Assembly (NCBI RefSeq): GCF_017086365.1
Contig: NZ_CP070969.1
Coordinates: 3,038,001 to 3,102,000, forward strand
Origin: Paenibacillus tianjinensis
GTDB taxonomy: Bacteria > Bacillota > Bacilli > Paenibacillales > Paenibacillaceae
Direction of reading: 5' to 3'
Length of the DNA: 64,000 nucleotides
Below are positions 54,912 through 63,635 of the stretch, piece by piece. Position numbers and translations under genes: made by a program. The notes under the pieces are model-generated. The model did not search any database. It had not been told where the DNA came from and worked only from the letters and a program-made list of their open reading frames with translations. Within the stretch, counting starts at the first letter, position 1; each line of letters opens with the position of its first letter.

Positions 54912-56687
54912 ATGTCCACTCTGTTTGATCCACTTACAATGTTGCGTACACCCTACCTGTTCTTTACAGGCAAAGGCGGAGTAGGTAAAACCTCAACGGC
55001 CTGTGCAGCGGCAGTAGTACTGGCCGACTCAGGAAAACGAGTTCTGCTTGTAAGCACCGATCCAGCCTCCAATTTGCAGGATGTTTTTAGTACCCAGCTT
55101 TCCAATCATCCAACGCCGATTGAAGGTGTTCCTAATCTATTTGCAGCCAACTTGGATCCGGAGACCGCCGCCGAAGAGTATAAGGTGAAAGTGGTAGCAC
55201 CTTACCGGGGAGTCTTGCCGGATTCAGTGCTCGCTTCCATGGAAGAACAGTTATCTGGGGCGTGTACGGTAGAGATTGCAGCATTTGATGAATTTACGAC
55301 TCTTCTGACCAATGACCAATTGAAGTCTCAATTTGATCATATTCTGTTTGACACCGCGCCAACAGGACACACCCTACGCCTCTTACAGCTCCCTTCGGCT
55401 TGGAGTGGTTTCCTGGACGATAGTACGCATGGAGCTTCGTGTCTGGGCCCCTTGGCGGGGCTAGAAGCCAAAAAATCACTATACCATGAGGCGGTTCAAT
55501 CCTTATCAGATGGTACTCAAACGACGCTGATTCTGGTCTCTCGTCCGGAGCAATCGCCCTTATTAGAAGCCGCGCGCGCATCTTCTGAACTGAAAGGTAC
55601 TGGGGTTGAAAATCAACTACTCGTGATTAATGGGATTCTTAGTTCCTATTTTATCGAGGATGCAGTTGCCAAGGGTTTTGTTGATCGCCAGCAGAAGGCG
55701 TTAACGCAAATGCCAGCCGAACTTCAGTCTTTGGAAAGCTACCATATCCCCTTAGCTCCCTTTAATGTGACGGGATTAGAAAACTTGCGTGCATTTTTCG
55801 TTCCCGTTCGAGCGAATGCTGATCATTTACACCCAGTAGAAGTGGACGCTGCTATTCCATCACTTGAATCTTTAATTTCGGATGTAGAGACCGATGGGAT
55901 TCGAGTGATTTTCACCATGGGTAAAGGTGGCGTGGGCAAAACTACCGTAGCCTCCGCTATTGCTGTTGGGCTGGCCGAACGAGGACACCGGGTCCATCTC
56001 AGTACAACAGATCCTGCAGCTCATCTGGAGTATGTTATTGGTGACAATTGTGATCAGATTACCGTTAGCCGAGTTGACCCGAAGGTGGAGCTTGAAAAAT
56101 ATCAGCAAGAAGTGATCAGCCAAAATGCGGATTCCCTCGATGATGAAGGCCTTGCCTTTTTGGAAGAGGATTTAAGATCACCATGTACCGAGGAAATTGC
56201 CGTTTTTCGTGCTTTTGCTGATTTGGTAGAACGATCTGAAGAAGAGATTGTCGTTATTGATACGGCGCCGACTGGACATACCTTGCTATTGCTGGATGCA
56301 ACTCAGGAATATCATAAAGAAATCGCCCGTTCCTCCGGCACCGTTCCAGATTCTGTACAGCATTTATTGCCTAGACTACGTGATCCGAAAGAGACGAGCG
56401 TCGTCATTGTCACGTTAGCGGAGGCTACTCCAGTTTATGAAGCATCTCGCCTGGAAAAGGATCTGAAGCGTGCAGGGATTCCTACGAAATGGTGGGCAAT
56501 CAATCAGAGCTTTGCTGCGGCAGGAACAACTGATCCAGTGCTTAGCGGGCGAGCTCATGCCGAACTAGAATGGATTCAAAAGGTACTTCATAAGGCTGAA
56601 GGGCATGCCATAATTATTCCTTGGGAGCCGGTTGAAGTGACGGGATATGAGCAACTCAAACGGCTTTCAGCAAGTATTTTGAAATAG
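54912..56687 (+). CDS. arsA: Arsenical pump-driving ATPase ArsA
   Basis: 591 residues, two homologous ATPase halves. P-loops GKGGVGKTSTACA (about residue 20) and GKGGVGKTTVASA (about 338); DTAPTGHTLRLL and DTAPTGHTLLLL after each. The three metal-site Cys are present: SGACTVEIAAF, ASCLGPLAGLE, and SPCTEEIAVF. Binds ArsB and uses ATP for As(III) export; loaded by ArsD. Confidence 0.96.
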   Translation: MSTLFDPLTMLRTPYLFFTGKGGVGKTSTACAAAVVLADSGKRVLLVSTDPASNLQDVFSTQLSNHPTPIEGVPNLFAANLDPETAAEEYKVKVVAPYRGVLPDSVLASMEEQLSGACTVEIAAFDEFTTLLTNDQLKSQFDHILFDTAPTGHTLRLLQLPSAWSGFLDDSTHGASCLGPLAGLEAKKSLYHEAVQSLSDGTQTTLILVSRPEQSPLLEAARASSELKGTGVENQLLVINGILSSYFIEDAVAKGFVDRQQKALTQMPAELQSLESYHIPLAPFNVTGLENLRAFFVPVRANADHLHPVEVDAAIPSLESLISDVETDGIRVIFTMGKGGVGKTTVASAIAVGLAERGHRVHLSTTDPAAHLEYVIGDNCDQITVSRVDPKVELEKYQQEVISQNADSLDDEGLAFLEEDLRSPCTEEIAVFRAFADLVERSEEEIVVIDTAPTGHTLLLLDATQEYHKEIARSSGTVPDSVQHLLPRLRDPKETSVVIVTLAEATPVYEASRLEKDLKRAGIPTKWWAINQSFAAAGTTDPVLSGRAHAELEWIQKVLHKAEGHAIIIPWEPVEVTGYEQLKRLSASILK

Positions 56688-56701
56688 AAAGAGTGAGATC
56701 A

Positions 56702-56983
56702 ATGATCATTACAGATGAAGCAAAAACATTTATTGAGAACATGATGAAGGAAGCCGGAGTCTCCACCTTGCGATTTGGTTATAGTGATGCAGGCTGCTGC
56801 GGACCCGGTTACGAATTGTCGCTCGAGAAACCGCAACCAGACGATACCGTGACTATGGTTAATGAAGTTGAGGTCGCTGTTGATTCCCGGGTGACTGACC
56901 AGATAGGCGGACTTACACTGGATTTTGTACAAGACGAACATGGTGCTGGACTAACTATAAGTGGCGGAAGCAACTGCTGCTAG
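56702..56983 (+). CDS. IscA/HesB-like protein in the ars operon
   Basis: 93 residues from ATG 56702. MIITDEAKTFIENMMKEAGV and RFGYSDAGCCGPGYELSLEK follow the IscA/HesB fold; the usual C-terminal CGC is replaced by a terminal NCC. Vicinal Cys pairs could bind Fe-S, Fe or As(III). It starts 14 bases after arsA, so it is an operon member. Possible role: Fe-S repair or As(III) chaperoning; inference only. Confidence 0.8.
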   Translation: MIITDEAKTFIENMMKEAGVSTLRFGYSDAGCCGPGYELSLEKPQPDDTVTMVNEVEVAVDSRVTDQIGGLTLDFVQDEHGAGLTISGGSNCC

Positions 56984-57003
56984 AGAGATAGGGGAGAACT
57001 ATA

Positions 57004-57441
57004 ATGGCAAATTATCATGAACTGATTCCAGGCAAAGTATATATCGGTGGGGAAAATGCACTACTGGAAGCCCTTAAGGAGCAAGAGATATCCGATGTGT
57101 TTGACTTGAGAGATACCGGTACTAAAGCTGAAGGTTTTCCTGCGGAAGTAACCCGCCATCATTTCCCGATTGTGGAAGATGAGAGCGGCCAGGAAGGTTC
57201 AGTTCAAGCAGCCATTCAGGCGGTCACAGCAGCAGTAAATAGCGGGAAGACAGTGTATTTCCATTGCGCTGGCGGCCGTAACCGTACAGGCACCGTAGCC
57301 ACAGGGCTTTTGATGGAACTGGGCTTGGCTTCTACGGTGGATGAGGCTGAAGCATTGGCCAAAGAGAAGCGTCCAGATATCAATATCAAGCAGGAAATGC
57401 GCGATATGCTGAAGGAGTTTTATCCTTTAACTAGGATTTAA
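57004..57441 (+). CDS. Dual-specificity-type phosphatase in the ars operon
   Basis: 145 residues, RBS GGGGAG. Cys-based phosphatase signature HCAGGRNRTGTVATGLLM (C-x5-R), with the general-acid region IVEDESGQ before it. It is the last gene before a terminator and in step with the ars genes. The substrate is unknown; arsenate is a phosphate analogue, so a role with arsenylated esters is conceivable but speculative. Confidence 0.85.
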   Translation: MANYHELIPGKVYIGGENALLEALKEQEISDVFDLRDTGTKAEGFPAEVTRHHFPIVEDESGQEGSVQAAIQAVTAAVNSGKTVYFHCAGGRNRTGTVATGLLMELGLASTVDEAEALAKEKRPDINIKQEMRDMLKEFYPLTRI

Positions 57442-57458
57442 TATGCATCACGTTAATG

Positions 57459-57497
57459 AAGGGATTGTTTCCTAAGAGGGAAATAATCCCTTTTTTG
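57459..57497 (+). terminator. Terminator of the ars operon
   Basis: GGGATTGTTTCC/GGGAAATAATCCC (with mismatches), then TTTTTT. Confidence 0.8.
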
Positions 57498-57622
57498 CAT
57501 GTCGCTATTCGTAGTTGAAATGATCATTGAAGGAAGTTGAAGACCGATCTAAAAAAAGATTGAAATCCAAAATTAGGTAGTTTACTGTTGAGGTGGAGAA
57601 CGAATGTATGGGAGGAATAGAA

Positions 57623-59467
57623 ATGAGCGAGCAGCAGCGTACGATAGAACCGTTGAATCAAGGGCGTCCTCGACTGAAGCAATTGATCATTCAGAATTTT
57701 CGCGGAATAGGCAATCATCCAGTCACAATTGAACTGGATAAGATTGTCGTTTTAGTAGGGCCAAACAATGTTGGTAAAAGCTCCATTCTTCGGGCCTATG
57801 AGGTAGCAATGTCCGAGGGCTCCAATGAAGCAATTCTGCTGCAGGATGACTTTCCAGGTGGTGTGGTACATCACGAGTCTCTCCCCATGATCGAGCTTCA
57901 TACGGTTATTCAGGATCATGCTCCTGGAGCGAGATGGATACATACGGATTCACTTACCCAAGAGAAGGTGGTCAAGGAGAGATGGACGTGGGCTGCTCCA
58001 GGTGCACCCAAGCGTCAAGGCTTCGATGTAGAAAAAAACATTTGGGCAGAAGATGCGGTTCCATGGGGTGCACCCAATGTCGCCAACTATAATCGACCAA
58101 AGCCACATCGAGTCGATGCTTTTTCAGATCCTAAAGTGCAAGCGGATGTCATCGTCAAACTGCTGAGCAATGTCATTAAAGAGAGAGTAAAAGATGTTCA
58201 AGAAGAGGCGGGGGAATCTCAATACAAACATTTGCTTCGTACGATCGCAACATTAAGACAGCAAGTAATCAGTGAATCCATCGGGCATATCGAAAAAATT
58301 GAACTACAGGTTTCGGAGCTACTCAGTGAAGTATTCCCCGGATACGTTGTTAAATTTGATCCTCGGGCAGAAGAGGAAGCGGAGAGTGACCTTAATCTAT
58401 TTCAAAAAGTAAATAACGCACAGCTAAAGATGGGACATGGTGAAAATGGTCATTTAACCACACTGGATCGTCAAGGAAGCGGTGCAAGACGTACCTTATT
58501 GTGGAGTGCCTTACGAATGATTGCAGAGACGAATGTGAATAAAGGGGCTAAGAAAGGGGCGAAAAAAGAAGCAATAGAAGGTGAGGAGAATCGGCCTCAT
58601 GTTCTTCTTTTGGACGAGCCGGAGCTATGCCTTCATCCAAACGCCGTAAGAGAGGCTTGCCGGGTATTATACGATTTACCGAATACGGGAAATTGGCAAG
58701 TGATTGTCACGACACACTCTCCTGCTTTTATTGATGTCTCTCGCGATAACACAACCATTATAAGAGTAGAACAGATTAATGGACACATTTCCGGGACAAC
58801 GGTATTTCGTCCGGAAAGAGTCAAATTAGATGATGAAGACCGCTCCCTATTAAAGCTAATGAACATTTTTGATCCTTATGTTGCCGAATTTTTCTTTGGG
58901 GGACGCTGCATTATCGTTGAAGGCGACACGGAGTATACGGCGTTTAAGCACATCATGGCAACAAAGCCGGGAATATATAAGGATGTACATATTATTAGAG
59001 CAAGAGGAAAAGCGACCATTGTTTCATTAGTCAAAATACTTAATCATTTCGGTTCTCGTTACTCTGTCCTGCATGATAGTGATACGCCGACAACCCTTAG
59101 AAAGGGAAAAACGATAAAAAATCCGGCATGGGCACATAACGAAAAAATATATGCAGCGATACAGGATCGACCACATACTTCAAATGTTCGACTACTAGCC
59201 TCACTGGGGAATTTTGAGAAAGCGTATTTTGGGGAGGAAGTAAGTAGTGAGAAACCCTACAACGCAATTATTCATTTGCAACACGATGAGCAACGATTCG
59301 AAAAGGTGGAACAACTGCTGGATGCTCTTCTGGATCATAGTAAAGTTCCGCCTGAAGGTGCGCTTGAATGGACAAGCATTGCTCAGTTAGAGGAGATGGT
59401 TGCTGTGCAGGCCAGTAAGGAATTAGTAGCTGCAGGTACTGAAGATACGATAGACGAGGTGCTTTGA
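57623..59467 (+). CDS. OLD-family ATP-dependent nuclease
   Basis: 614 residues from ATG 57623 (GGGAGG nine bases upstream). N-terminal ABC-type ATPase: Walker A VGPNNVGKSS (about 45-54), signature-like DRQGSGARRT, Walker B HVLLLDEPELCLHP, H-loop TTHSPAF. C-terminal TOPRIM nuclease with IIVEGDTEYTAF and the acidic motif VLHDSDTPT. OLD proteins nick or degrade DNA; with a UvrD-like partner they form Gabija. No helicase gene is next to it, so it is a single-gene (class 1) type. Confidence 0.9.
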   Translation: MSEQQRTIEPLNQGRPRLKQLIIQNFRGIGNHPVTIELDKIVVLVGPNNVGKSSILRAYEVAMSEGSNEAILLQDDFPGGVVHHESLPMIELHTVIQDHAPGARWIHTDSLTQEKVVKERWTWAAPGAPKRQGFDVEKNIWAEDAVPWGAPNVANYNRPKPHRVDAFSDPKVQADVIVKLLSNVIKERVKDVQEEAGESQYKHLLRTIATLRQQVISESIGHIEKIELQVSELLSEVFPGYVVKFDPRAEEEAESDLNLFQKVNNAQLKMGHGENGHLTTLDRQGSGARRTLLWSALRMIAETNVNKGAKKGAKKEAIEGEENRPHVLLLDEPELCLHPNAVREACRVLYDLPNTGNWQVIVTTHSPAFIDVSRDNTTIIRVEQINGHISGTTVFRPERVKLDDEDRSLLKLMNIFDPYVAEFFFGGRCIIVEGDTEYTAFKHIMATKPGIYKDVHIIRARGKATIVSLVKILNHFGSRYSVLHDSDTPTTLRKGKTIKNPAWAHNEKIYAAIQDRPHTSNVRLLASLGNFEKAYFGEEVSSEKPYNAIIHLQHDEQRFEKVEQLLDALLDHSKVPPEGALEWTSIAQLEEMVAVQASKELVAAGTEDTIDEVL

Positions 59468-59496
59468 GCGCGTAGAAGGTATAAAATAACTCCCGA

Positions 59497-59533
59497 TTTA
59501 TAGGACTGTGCGACAAAAGTACAGTCCTATAAA
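59497..59533. terminator. Bidirectional hairpin between convergent genes
   Basis: Perfect 13-bp TTTATAGGACTGT/ACAGTCCTATAAA with an 11-base loop. Confidence 0.7.
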
Positions 59534-59562
59534 CTTGGAATTGGAGCTTGATAATCCGTTCT

Positions 59563-61230
59563 TTACGTATTAGATGAATTCAGGTAACGACGATATACTT
59601 GATAATTCTTGTTGCCTCCAGACAGGTTATAAACCTTCTCAAAGCCCAAGTTAATCAGAATATTCTGGGCTGCATTCCCGGTTGTTCCTTTGTTGCAGTA
59701 GGTGACAGTACGTTTCTTAGGATCCAAGGTAGAAGCCTTCTCACGCAGGTCTTTAAGCGAAATATGCTGTGCTCCTTGGACATGACTGGCTTCATATTGC
59801 TTTCTCGAACGCGTGTCGATAATTTGATAATCATCTTCTTTACCCACCAGCTCTGCCGGGGAAAGGAGAGGAAGATTGCGGCTGATCGCGTTATGAAGGG
59901 CCATCCCTGTGTACATAACAGGGTCTTTCGTGGTAGAGAAAGGAGGCGCATAGGCCAGATCCAGATGAAAGAGGTCCTCGACGTTCGCTTTGAAATGCAG
60001 AGCCGTAGCCAGGACATCCAGTCGTTTATCCACGCCTTCTGTACCGATAGCCTGAGCGCCTAATAGACGACCACTCTTACGGTCCGCTATGGCCTTTATG
60101 AGTAGTTCCTTTCCGTTTAAATATTCAGCTCTGGCCGGCTTCAAGTTGTAGAGGACCTCAACGTCAAAGCCTTCATTCCGTGCTGCTTGTTCGGTTAGCC
60201 CCGTAGTGCCAACAGCCAATTCGAACACACGGAAAATGCCGGTACCCAGAACACCGTGGAATTCCAGTTCTCCCCCTGTGATCACGTCTCCGGCGATCCG
60301 GCCCATTTTATTGGCCGTAGAGCCTAACGGATGGTAGAAAGGCTTTCTGGTAATGGACGAGTAACTTTCTGCAACATCACCAACAGCATAAATGTTCTCA
60401 TGGCTGGTGCGCATATGTTTATCTACCTGAATAGCACCGGTTGGCCCTAGCTGTAAGCCGGCTTGTTGAGCGAGTGTAACGTTCGGACGAACCCCCGTTG
60501 CCAGGATGACAATATCCGCATTAAAGCGATGTCCACTTTTCGTTTCAACGGCATGGACAAGATGGCTGTCATCTTGGTGAATAGCTGTGACTTCTTCGTT
60601 CGTATAGACCTCGACCCCGTTTAACTGTAAATGTTCCTGGACACGGAATGAAATCTCCGGATCGAAGGACGACATGATATGACTTCCACGCTGTATAATG
60701 ATCGATTTAATACCCCTATGGGTGAATTGCTCCGCAATCTCCATCCCGATATAGCCTCCACCGATAATAACCGCTTGCTTCGGATCGGCTTCTTGAATGA
60801 ACGCATCGATATGCCGGGTATCTTCCATGGTCCGCACCGGGAAGATATTCTTCATTTGCGAATCGACATAGCCGGGGATCGTAACATTGGCCCCTGTAGC
60901 CAGTACAAGCTTATCGAAGGTTTCTTCAACCTCGGCACCATTGCTTAAATCGGTCACACGGATGGTCTGGTTCACCGGATCGATTGCAGTGACCTCGTGG
61001 TTGATGTTCATCTTGACGTTGTAGCGAGCTTCAAACCACTTTTTATCTCGAGGAATCAACTCTGACAGGTCTTCGACTTCATTCCCTAAATAATAAGGTA
61101 TCCCGCAGATGGAGTAAGAAATATCCGGACCTTTTTCATATACAATAATTTCGGCTGATTCATCATTCCGCCGGGCTTTGGCAGCCACAGAGGTTCCTGC
61201 AGCTACAGAGCCTACAATAATAATCTTCAA
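59563..61230 (-). CDS. CoA-disulfide reductase with rhodanese domain
   Basis: 555 residues. TTG 61228-61230 behind AAGGAGG. FAD motif IIIVGSVAAGTSVAAKARR, active Cys in SYSICGIPYYLGNE, NAD(P) motif VIIGGGYIGMEIAEQF, and a C-terminal rhodanese domain with active loop CNKGTTGN. This is the CoADR-RHD type: reduces CoA disulfide, persulfide or polysulfide with NAD(P)H. The promoter side holds AT-rich dyads like ArsR sites. It may guard the thiol pool against As, Cd and Cu. Confidence 0.92.
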   Translation of the reverse strand: MKIIIVGSVAAGTSVAAKARRNDESAEIIVYEKGPDISYSICGIPYYLGNEVEDLSELIPRDKKWFEARYNVKMNINHEVTAIDPVNQTIRVTDLSNGAEVEETFDKLVLATGANVTIPGYVDSQMKNIFPVRTMEDTRHIDAFIQEADPKQAVIIGGGYIGMEIAEQFTHRGIKSIIIQRGSHIMSSFDPEISFRVQEHLQLNGVEVYTNEEVTAIHQDDSHLVHAVETKSGHRFNADIVILATGVRPNVTLAQQAGLQLGPTGAIQVDKHMRTSHENIYAVGDVAESYSSITRKPFYHPLGSTANKMGRIAGDVITGGELEFHGVLGTGIFRVFELAVGTTGLTEQAARNEGFDVEVLYNLKPARAEYLNGKELLIKAIADRKSGRLLGAQAIGTEGVDKRLDVLATALHFKANVEDLFHLDLAYAPPFSTTKDPVMYTGMALHNAISRNLPLLSPAELVGKEDDYQIIDTRSRKQYEASHVQGAQHISLKDLREKASTLDPKKRTVTYCNKGTTGNAAQNILINLGFEKVYNLSGGNKNYQVYRRYLNSSNT

Positions 61231-61377
61231 TTTAAGTCCTCCTTATATTCTATCATATAGATATATTAGCATTAGCTTATATAAAAATAAACTAGAGTTT
61301 TGCTCGTACATTCAGTGGGGGACTATAAAGAAAAACTGGCAGAGGGTAATCGTTTGGAGAAGTCCAGGAAGGACATG

Positions 61378-61417
61378 AAAATAGCTAAGAACCACCTTAC
61401 TTGGATCCTTAGCTACT
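61378..61417 (-). terminator. Terminator of the ku gene
   Basis: TAGCTAAG/CTTAGCTA with a long loop; the minus strand ends in TAGCTATTTTC. Confidence 0.55.
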
Positions 61418-61439
61418 TCATCCATTTGCTTGCAAGAGA

Positions 61440-62273
61440 CTATCCCAGTTTTTCATTAGGGGTCCCGCGTTTACTTTCCTTCGGGGCTGCCACCTTATTT
61501 TTTCCTTTATTCATTCTGACACTCTCCTGAAGCGCCTCTAAAAGATCAACAACAACATCTGATTCTTGCGTGGGCTTTAATACAATGTTCTGGCCAGCAA
61601 TTTTAGATTGAATAGCCGCCAGCAATCGTTCTTGCTCTGGATTGGTATATGAAGTTAAATCCGAGGTTCCTGTCAGCCCTTTGACGATTTGTAAGGCTAA
61701 CTTCAGCTGATTGGGATCTACAGAAATGGTGCTAGAGAGGTTGGGGACGTTCTCTGCGGGCCGAATTTCATTCGCGTAGTGCATGGTGGCCAGTTGAATG
61801 CAAGTTCCATTTATCGGCTTCAGAATACATAATTTCGTGTTCGCGCGAAACGTAAACTTGGCGATTGCGAGTCTCTTCGATGTCTCAAGCGCTTTGAGCA
61901 GTAAATAGTAGGCATTACTCCCAAGTTGATCGGGTCCGAGAAAATATACCTTCTGCGTGAACATTAAATCGACTTGTTCTTCCTTCATGAAATCAATAAT
62001 CCGTATCTGCTTGCTAGCGTCTTCTTGAATCTGATCGAGTTCCTCTTTTTCAAAGGTTACATATTGATTCGTATCCAGTGGGTAGCCTTTAATGAGTTCT
62101 TCAGACTCGACGGATCGTTGACAAGTTGGGCAATATCGCTGGTTTTTAATTGTACCATGGCAGCTTTTATGGAGTAGGTTGAGAGAGATTTCTTTCTCCT
62201 CTGTGGCGGCGTAAAGTTTCACCGGGATGTGAACTAATCCAAAACTGATAGCGCCTTTCCATATGGTATGCAT
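61440..62273 (-). CDS. ku: Ku DNA-end-binding protein
   Basis: 277 residues, RBS AGGAGGTG. Typical start MHTIWKGAISFGLVHIPVKL and core YCPTCQRSVESEELIKGYPL, YFLGPDQLGSNAYYLLLKAL. Basic Lys-rich C-terminus. Binds double-strand ends for non-homologous end joining with LigD, which is not in the window. Bacterial Ku is common in spore-formers; here it sits between CoADR and an XRE gene. Confidence 0.94.
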   Translation of the reverse strand: MHTIWKGAISFGLVHIPVKLYAATEEKEISLNLLHKSCHGTIKNQRYCPTCQRSVESEELIKGYPLDTNQYVTFEKEELDQIQEDASKQIRIIDFMKEEQVDLMFTQKVYFLGPDQLGSNAYYLLLKALETSKRLAIAKFTFRANTKLCILKPINGTCIQLATMHYANEIRPAENVPNLSSTISVDPNQLKLALQIVKGLTGTSDLTSYTNPEQERLLAAIQSKIAGQNIVLKPTQESDVVVDLLEALQESVRMNKGKNKVAAPKESKRGTPNEKLG

Positions 62274-62323
62274 GGGAACACCTCCTAAAGTTTATACTAA
62301 AAAGTCATTCCCATATCAAACAT

Positions 62324-62364
62324 AAATAAACCGCACCTCCAAGCAAATGGAGTGCGGTTTATTT
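62324..62364. terminator. Bidirectional terminator
   Basis: AAATAAACCGCA/TGCGGTTTATTT with inner CTCCA/TGGAG; lies downstream of the XRE gene and before ku. Confidence 0.8.
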
Positions 62365-62380
62365 ATGACATGCGATCGGT

Positions 62381-62722
62381 TTATTTTTCGAAAAACTCAT
62401 CTAGCATGATTTGGACCTTTCGAAGATCTCTTTTTTTTAAGGAAACTAAGGTTTGGAAGATTTGATTCAACAATTCGTCCTTTTCATTCAAAGCGGACTG
62501 TTGATATTTCGTATACATAAACAAATCCATAATCTGAACATCAAGAGCATCGGCGATCTTCAGTAGATTCACTAACGTAATGTTTTTCTCTGCTCGCTCA
62601 ACGCCACCAATATAAGAAAAATGAAAGCCAGCTTTCTCAGCGAGTTGCTCTTGAGACAATCCTTTTTGCTTTCTAAGATCGCGGATTCTTTGACCTATTT
62701 TTTTTAGTGCTGAAATTTCCAT
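62381..62722 (-). CDS. XRE-family transcriptional regulator
   Basis: 113 residues from ATG 62720-62722 (AGAGGTG). HTH: IGQRIRDLRKQKGLSQEQLA, GFHFSYIGGVERAEKNITLV, then a helical tail (LVSLKKRDLRKVQIMLDEFF). Targets unknown. May control a mobile element whose tnsA starts nearby. Confidence 0.85.
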   Translation of the reverse strand: MEISALKKIGQRIRDLRKQKGLSQEQLAEKAGFHFSYIGGVERAEKNITLVNLLKIADALDVQIMDLFMYTKYQQSALNEKDELLNQIFQTLVSLKKRDLRKVQIMLDEFFEK

Positions 62723-62857
62723 TATCACACCTCTAATTGTAAGTGTAAACAATGGAGCAAAGGCGATACATGTATGTATAAATATCATTTTAGTTATTTG
62801 ATATGTATACGTATCATTTTTAAATAAATGGTAATAGTGATTATTGAGGTGATTGAA

Positions 62858-63184
62858 TTGGCAAATACTGAGTATCCATACTCTTTAGGACTTGCTACTG
62901 TTACGCCATTTGGTTTGAAATTTAAGGAACAATTTTACTCGAACACAAACATGATAAAACATGGATGGTTTGAGCTGGCAGAGCAAGATGAGGGATGGCA
63001 AATTCCAATATTTTACGATCCTAAGGATGTATCTAGAATCATGTTAATTGATATTGATTCTATAAGGAGTGCTTTCCCAATAGAAGTTGTGAGCCGAAAG
63101 ATAGACCCAGAGATGAAGGAACTCTATTTTTCAGCTATTGAGTCTTTGAAGAAACGAATACGACAAAACAAAAACAAATTATAA
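62858..63184 (+). CDS. Unknown protein
   Basis: 108 residues; GAGGTG points to TTG 62858. ANTEYPYSLGLATVTPFGLK, then beta-rich sequence and a helical basic C-terminus (SAIESLKKRIRQNKNKL). No family recognised. It is between two XRE genes and convergent with the second, five bases apart. Possible accessory gene of the mobile element. Confidence 0.55.
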   Translation: MANTEYPYSLGLATVTPFGLKFKEQFYSNTNMIKHGWFELAEQDEGWQIPIFYDPKDVSRIMLIDIDSIRSAFPIEVVSRKIDPEMKELYFSAIESLKKRIRQNKNKL

Positions 63185-63189
63185 AAAAC

Positions 63190-63402
63190 CTATGGTATTA
63201 GATCATGAACAGAAACATCTAGTGATTCTGCGATCTGATATAGATAATGGATTCGAATAAGATGGCGCCCGGCTTCTATATTGGTTATAGAAGGCCTTGA
63301 GATATGAACAAGTACAGCTAGATCTTCTTGAGTCATGCATCGTTCTTCTCTTTTCTTTTTAATACGTTCACCTATGATTTTATAATATATAAACTCGTTC
63401 AT
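63190..63402 (-). CDS. Small XRE-family (Cro/CI-type) regulator
   Basis: 70 residues, a lone HTH: IGERIKKKREERCMTQEDLA, HISRPSITNIEAGRHLIRIH, LYQIAESLDVSVHDLIP. AGAGGAG precedes the ATG. Divergent from the tnsA gene at 63586, so it could repress transposition functions. Confidence 0.85.
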   Translation of the reverse strand: MNEFIYYKIIGERIKKKREERCMTQEDLAVLVHISRPSITNIEAGRHLIRIHYLYQIAESLDVSVHDLIP

Positions 63403-63517
63403 GAAATTACTCCTCTCTTAATCTATTAAGAATAGTATTACCAATAAGAGAGTAAATTAGTATTTTTGAAGCGAAGAATAAAATGTTGTTTATAATCTGA
63501 ACATTCGGAAATAAAGA

Positions 63518-63635
63518 ATGCCAAGAAGCAAAGGGACTCTAATAGTTGATTATTTTCAAAAAGAATTGAGTGGATGTGATTCTGTATGGATAATATCTTG
63601 ATTCCATATTCTCCAATCGTCATGCCAAGAAGCAA
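63518..63635 (+). repeat. 14-bp direct repeat at the tnsA start
   Basis: ATGCCAAGAAGCAA at 63518-63531 and 63622-63635; the second copy codes for MPRSK inside tnsA. Perhaps a duplicated start region or a protein-binding repeat. Confidence 0.4.

Noticed and set aside
57623..59467. Gabija system (GajA)
   Set aside because: No UvrD-like gajB follows; the next gene is a convergent CoA-disulfide reductase.
59268..59516. 82-codon minus frame at the end of the OLD gene
   Set aside because: Antisense to the conserved coding end, no start signal.
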